Source: Chrysophaeum taylorii (lineage: Eukaryota; Sar; Pelagophyceae; Pelagomonadales; Pelagomonadaceae). Taken from it: a stretch of DNA of 64,000 nt. This document shows, in pieces, positions 60,447-64,000 of the stretch. Position 1 is the first letter of the stretch; each line of letters opens with the position of its first letter. The position numbers were made by a program, and so were the translations under genes. The notes beneath the pieces were generated by a model that ran no database searches, was not told where the DNA came from, and worked only from the letters and a program-made list of their open reading frames with translations. The stretch covers positions 124,001 through 188,000 of the forward strand of contig JAQMWT010000028.1 of the NCBI GenBank assembly GCA_029834535.1, in the 5' to 3' direction.

Positions 60447-63146
60447 ATGGGCTCGCATTCTTCAAGGGTGCCGCCACGCAAGTGCGGAGCGCAGCGCCAC
60501 CACGAGCAGCGGTCGTCCGTCTGGAAACTGGCGGTCGTGGCCGCGATCTCGGCGCTGTTGGGCGTGCTCGTCGCGCAGCATGCGGTCCTGACGCAGCACG
60601 GTCATCCCGGGCGGGTGGTGGTCGTACCACCGCACACGACGCGGGTACTCACCTTGCCAACAACAACAACAACAACAACAAGAACAACGACGGCCGCGAT
60701 CATCAACGAGGCCGCCACGTCGACATTTTTGGCGACCGTTTTCCGGAACAGGCCTCGGAAGGAGGTGGGTGCGACGCACGGCACGCCGACGAAGCTCGAC
60801 CCGAGCGGCAGGACGGGCCTCCGGGCCGCTGCCGACCCGGGACGCACGCGGCGCATCAAGAGCCTCGGCGAGTGGAAGCTTCAAAAGGTGCCGGCGCTGC
60901 TGCCGGCGACGTCATCGAGACCGGGCCAGCCGGCCAAGCAGCCGCGGCCGGGCGAGTTCTGCGAGAGCAGCGCAGCTCGAATCGAGGACCTCGTATTTAT
61001 CGCGGGCGGGTTTTTGTGCGACTTCAACCGCGTCACGCGCGCCGTCCAGCTGTTTAACGCGAGCTCGGGCGAGTGGACGCCAGAGCTGACGACGCTGCCG
61101 GAGACGGCGGCGACGACGCACCAGGGCGCGGCGGCGGCAAGAGCCCGCAACAATCCGACGACGATCTGGCTCTACCTCGTGAGCGGCCAGATCGGCCCGG
61201 GGTGTACCGTGGGGACCACGGAGAGCTGGGGGCTGCTCGTCCGGAAGCGCAAGGTGTTTTGGATTCAGCTCCCCGACCTCCCCGAGGTGCGGTACGCGCC
61301 GTCGTCGTGGGTCTCTCCCGACGGCAAGTTCCTTCACGTCGCGGGCGGCGCGGGGCCCAATCGCCGAGACCCGCGGCCCGAGCACTGGGCGCTCCCCCTG
61401 GGTCCCAGCGGCCATCCCGTCCGCAACGCCGCCTGGTTTGTGGTGGATCTCCTACCCGACGGCGGCGCCGACTCGTGCGGGCTCGCGATCTTGCCCGCCC
61501 TCGACCTCGTCTACAGGGTCGGCGGTCAGCACGGCCACCCGACTGCCGTCAATCGCCTCGTCGACAACAACCTCCAGTGCCAGGACTCGCCCGAAGTGGC
61601 GAGGCCCGCCGTGTTGCGACGACCACTCTCCAAGAGCCATCAACCCTGGGAGCTCGCGGCCCCGATGCCTTGGCCCGCCTCGCACGTCGGCCTCTCGACG
61701 GTCGCCGTCCCGGAGACGTCCGAGGTGGTCGTCGTCTCGGGCAAGGAAGGCAAGAACACGACCGACCGGGTCGCCGTGTACGACGCCGTCTTGGACGAGT
61801 GGCGCGAGCTCCGGAGAATCCCGTTCGGCCAGCCGGATTACCTCGTCTGGCTCGACCCCGGCGGCGACTACCTCAACGCGCTCAAGTTTCGGTGGCACCC
61901 GACCAACACGACGCTTCGCGACGACTACGCGTCGCTTTCCAAGAGAGGACGACGGGTGCCGTGGGACCGCGCCCTCGCGCACTACCGTGCAAAAATCAAC
62001 TACCAAGAACCCCCCCCAATTATTTCGAAAACAAAAAAAAACCGAGCGCGACCCGCGCTCGTCGCGAGGCCACTCCATCGCGACTTTGGCGTCGTCGTCT
62101 CGGGCCTCGATCTCGCCGCCGAACTCGACCCGGCCCCGTCGCCAGAGCTCGTCTCCCGCCTCCGCGATCTCATGGACCGCCACGGCATTCTCTACTTTCC
62201 GACGACGACGACGACGACCAAGCGCCAGATTTCGCCGGCGCAACTCGTCGCGTTTCACGCGCTCTTCGACCACGACATCGACGCGCCGCCCTCGACCTTC
62301 CATCGCGGCATGTGTCGCCTCTGGCGCCTCGGGCTGCCCCAAGTCAACCTCCTCGCCAACAAGGCCGCGCTCACCGACGACCCGATGCACGGCGCGCTCG
62401 CCGACGACGGACGACCCTGCGTCAAGAATTCCGTCTACGGCATGGAAGCCTTCGCGTGGCACGCCGACGAAGCCTCGAGGCCGGGGGGACTCTCGACGCG
62501 CTATACGGCATTCCACGCGGCCGCCGTCGAGAACGCGAGCCAGGGCGAGACACACTTCACCTCGTCGCACCTCGCCTTCGAACGCCTCGGTCGCGACCAA
62601 AAGCGGAGAGCGGCCAAGCTCGACGTCAGGTACCTCTCGAATCCAAAGTCGCTCGACGCGTTCGTCCCGTCTCTCGAGGTCGCCGGCAAGCGCGATGCCT
62701 TCGTCCTCCCCGACGGCACCTCCAAGATTGACGACGACGCCGCCGGCCGCGCCCTCGACGACCTCCTCTCGACCTGCACCCAAATCGGCAACTGCGTGCA
62801 CCACACCACGCCCTTCGTCGTCGCCCACCCCCGCACAAAGCGCCCCGCGATCCACGTCGACGTCAAGCAGCAGCTTGGCTTCGACGGACTAAACTATTCC
62901 GAGTCCCAAGCTTTTCTTCGGGACGTCATGCTCCGAGCGACCTCCGAGGACCGCGTATACAAGCACCGCTGGCGAGTTGGCGACGTCTTGATTGCGGACG
63001 ACTACGCCACGCTTCATACGGCAGCACCCGGTGAAGCCTTTAACGACGCGGCGCGCCTCATCGAACGCGTTTGTGTGCCCGGCGGCCACATCCCTCAGCG
63101 CGCGCCGCTCGCCGACCTAGGTCTTACTAGTCAAGAACCCTACTAG
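60447..63146 (+). CDS. Membrane-anchored Kelch-repeat protein fused to TauD-type 2OG dioxygenase
   Basis: The frame has 899 residues from the ATG at 60447; a TTG lies three codons upstream. A signal-anchor helix (about 26-45, VWKLAVVAAISALLGVLVAQ) is followed by a Thr stalk encoded by (CAA)n. A Kelch-like propeller spans about 165-500, with blades such as LVFIAGGFLCDFNRVTRAVQ, LYLVSGQIGPG, FLHVAGGAG and VVVVSGKEGKNTTDRVAVYD. A TauD/TfdA domain spans about 530-899: FGVVVSGLDLAAEL, HGILYFP, FAWHADEASR with His672 and Asp674, GETHF, then DDYATLHTAAPGEAF with distal His857 and the AARLIERV arginine. It should be an Fe(II)/2-oxoglutarate hydroxylase facing the lumen or outside. The join has C- and A-rich runs (62005-62040), so an intron or indel there should be checked. 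Confidence 0.8.
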   Translation: MGSHSSRVPPRKCGAQRHHEQRSSVWKLAVVAAISALLGVLVAQHAVLTQHGHPGRVVVVPPHTTRVLTLPTTTTTTTRTTTAAIINEAATSTFLATVFRNRPRKEVGATHGTPTKLDPSGRTGLRAAADPGRTRRIKSLGEWKLQKVPALLPATSSRPGQPAKQPRPGEFCESSAARIEDLVFIAGGFLCDFNRVTRAVQLFNASSGEWTPELTTLPETAATTHQGAAAARARNNPTTIWLYLVSGQIGPGCTVGTTESWGLLVRKRKVFWIQLPDLPEVRYAPSSWVSPDGKFLHVAGGAGPNRRDPRPEHWALPLGPSGHPVRNAAWFVVDLLPDGGADSCGLAILPALDLVYRVGGQHGHPTAVNRLVDNNLQCQDSPEVARPAVLRRPLSKSHQPWELAAPMPWPASHVGLSTVAVPETSEVVVVSGKEGKNTTDRVAVYDAVLDEWRELRRIPFGQPDYLVWLDPGGDYLNALKFRWHPTNTTLRDDYASLSKRGRRVPWDRALAHYRAKINYQEPPPIISKTKKNRARPALVARPLHRDFGVVVSGLDLAAELDPAPSPELVSRLRDLMDRHGILYFPTTTTTTKRQISPAQLVAFHALFDHDIDAPPSTFHRGMCRLWRLGLPQVNLLANKAALTDDPMHGALADDGRPCVKNSVYGMEAFAWHADEASRPGGLSTRYTAFHAAAVENASQGETHFTSSHLAFERLGRDQKRRAAKLDVRYLSNPKSLDAFVPSLEVAGKRDAFVLPDGTSKIDDDAAGRALDDLLSTCTQIGNCVHHTTPFVVAHPRTKRPAIHVDVKQQLGFDGLNYSESQAFLRDVMLRATSEDRVYKHRWRVGDVLIADDYATLHTAAPGEAFNDAARLIERVCVPGGHIPQRAPLADLGLTSQEPY

Positions 63147-64000
63147 TGCATGCGCGTTAGAGGAGGGAGGACCACCCGGCGCGTGCCGTGTCCCCGCCGC
63201 CCGTGCATTATTACATGCGCCCCGTCGAATGTAGTCTATGCGAGTGAGTGAGTTCTTCCAGGAGAATTAACTGTCGAACCAAACCACAATACTCCGAGAT
63301 ATCTGACTAAGGTTTATTTGCCAACGCAAAGAACTGCCGTCGCAGAACCGCGCCGCTGTTCGGCGACGGCTGGGTGAGAAAGTTAGCCACGCTGCTGCTC
63401 TGCTGCTGCGTGGTACGGGTGTCGGACGGGGCCCAGATTTGCCGCCGAGAGGACGTTTGAGTTCGGGCATCGTAGAACGGGCGAAAATATTTTTGCTTTG
63501 CTTGTGGCGGAGGACAACGGACATCCCACCCCTCGTTGCTTTTTTTTTTGGTTACCAATTCAGAACCAATGTTGTTGGTCGTAGCACGAGGTACTCCCCC
63601 GTGGTTGTGGGGTTGTTTCTTTACCCCCGAACGAGCCGCGACTTTCGGCGGAGCCTAGTATTGGCGACCGGGGTATTGTCAACCGCAACCGGCCACGGTG
63701 GTGAAATGAAATGGCAATCAAAAAGTAAGGACAACATGTCCGGCCCTTAGATTTTTGCACCGGGGTTCTATTTATGTCGTCCAAACTACATGGCACGCCA
63801 GATTGATTCGCAATTATAAGGTCTAGTCGGCTGGTCGTTATTGACGTCGACCTCGGCGTAAGCAATGAATACCTGCTGGAGATCGGTACCTGAGTACCCG
63901 AGTTAAAGAAAGATTGCAGCAGCAGTATTGCCTTGGCATAATTGGCGAAGCGGCGGAATGGCCAGTATACGATGGCATCAGAAGAGTCGTTTCCTGACGA
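63147..64000. other. Intergenic to window edge, no gene recognised
   Basis: Only short frames are seen. A partial copy of the CTCACAGCAGA-family sequence (GACGTCGACCTCGGCGTAAG) lies at 63843-63864, and T-rich runs lie at about 63541-63550. Confidence 0.5.

Noticed and set aside
61073-62892. Other long frames inside the Kelch-TauD gene on both strands
   Set aside because: Arg-rich or low-complexity shadows of a GC-rich coding strand; only the chosen frame has both domain signatures.

Overview
This is nuclear DNA from a eukaryote, probably a GC-rich, plastid-bearing flagellated alga. A stramenopile, perhaps pelagophyte-like, is my best guess; the taxon is inferred, not proven. The evidence is spliceosomal introns of about 49-72 bp; three genes of ciliary or cilium-like type (a MYCBPAP-like protein, CFAP299 and a coiled-coil neighbour); a Claspin/Mrc1-like checkpoint mediator; a membrane protein family of plastids and cyanobacteria; a retinol saturase-like enzyme; a heme oxygenase-like protein; and SINE, hAT and pogo-type transposon remains. 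I see no rRNA, confident tRNA, CRISPR array or bacterial operon.

Layout. 0-3.5 kb: the plastid/cyanobacterial membrane protein, convergent with an intron-containing retinol saturase-like gene. 3.8-8.7 kb: no gene; a SINE-like element with a perfect 15-bp target duplication, a purine-rich field of hairpin repeats and a C-rich repeat array. 8.7-22.0 kb: one giant minus-strand gene of about twenty ~670-bp alpha-helical repeats. Eleven are nearly identical, and five repeat junctions carry the same one-base deletion, which creates a stop. 22.1-24.3 kb: an unknown secreted/membrane protein and an A20-like zinc finger plus OTU protease. 24.3-30.7 kb: decayed transposon and gene relics. 30.7-36.4 kb: a divergent pair made of a MYCBPAP protein fused to a PGK-like domain and a coiled-coil protein. 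37.6-39.4 kb: an R3HDM4-like gene and a heme oxygenase-like gene. 39.9-41.4 kb: a decayed hAT element. 41.7-43.9 kb: a P-loop ATPase with a plastid-type leader and a small unknown gene. 43.9-46.1 kb: repeats, including a second SINE copy with an 11-bp target duplication and a nested insertion. 46.1-50.7 kb: Claspin-like and CFAP299 genes. 51.1-57.6 kb: a giant cellulose synthase-like glycosyltransferase head-to-head with a membrane-anchored GH5 glucanase. 58.6-63.1 kb: a TRAP-like phosphatase, a 2OG-Fe(II) oxygenase, and a membrane-anchored Kelch-TauD dioxygenase fusion. The last two start 47 bp apart on opposite strands.

Three gene sets look functionally linked. The synthase/GH5 pair suggests co-ordinated synthesis and trimming of a wall or scale glucan. 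The MYCBPAP/coiled-coil pair and CFAP299 point to a motile flagellum. The two unrelated 2OG oxygenases on one tiny shared promoter suggest paired oxidative chemistry in the secretory pathway. Many open frames begin with GTG or TTG; starts given here are the first plausible ATG unless stated.
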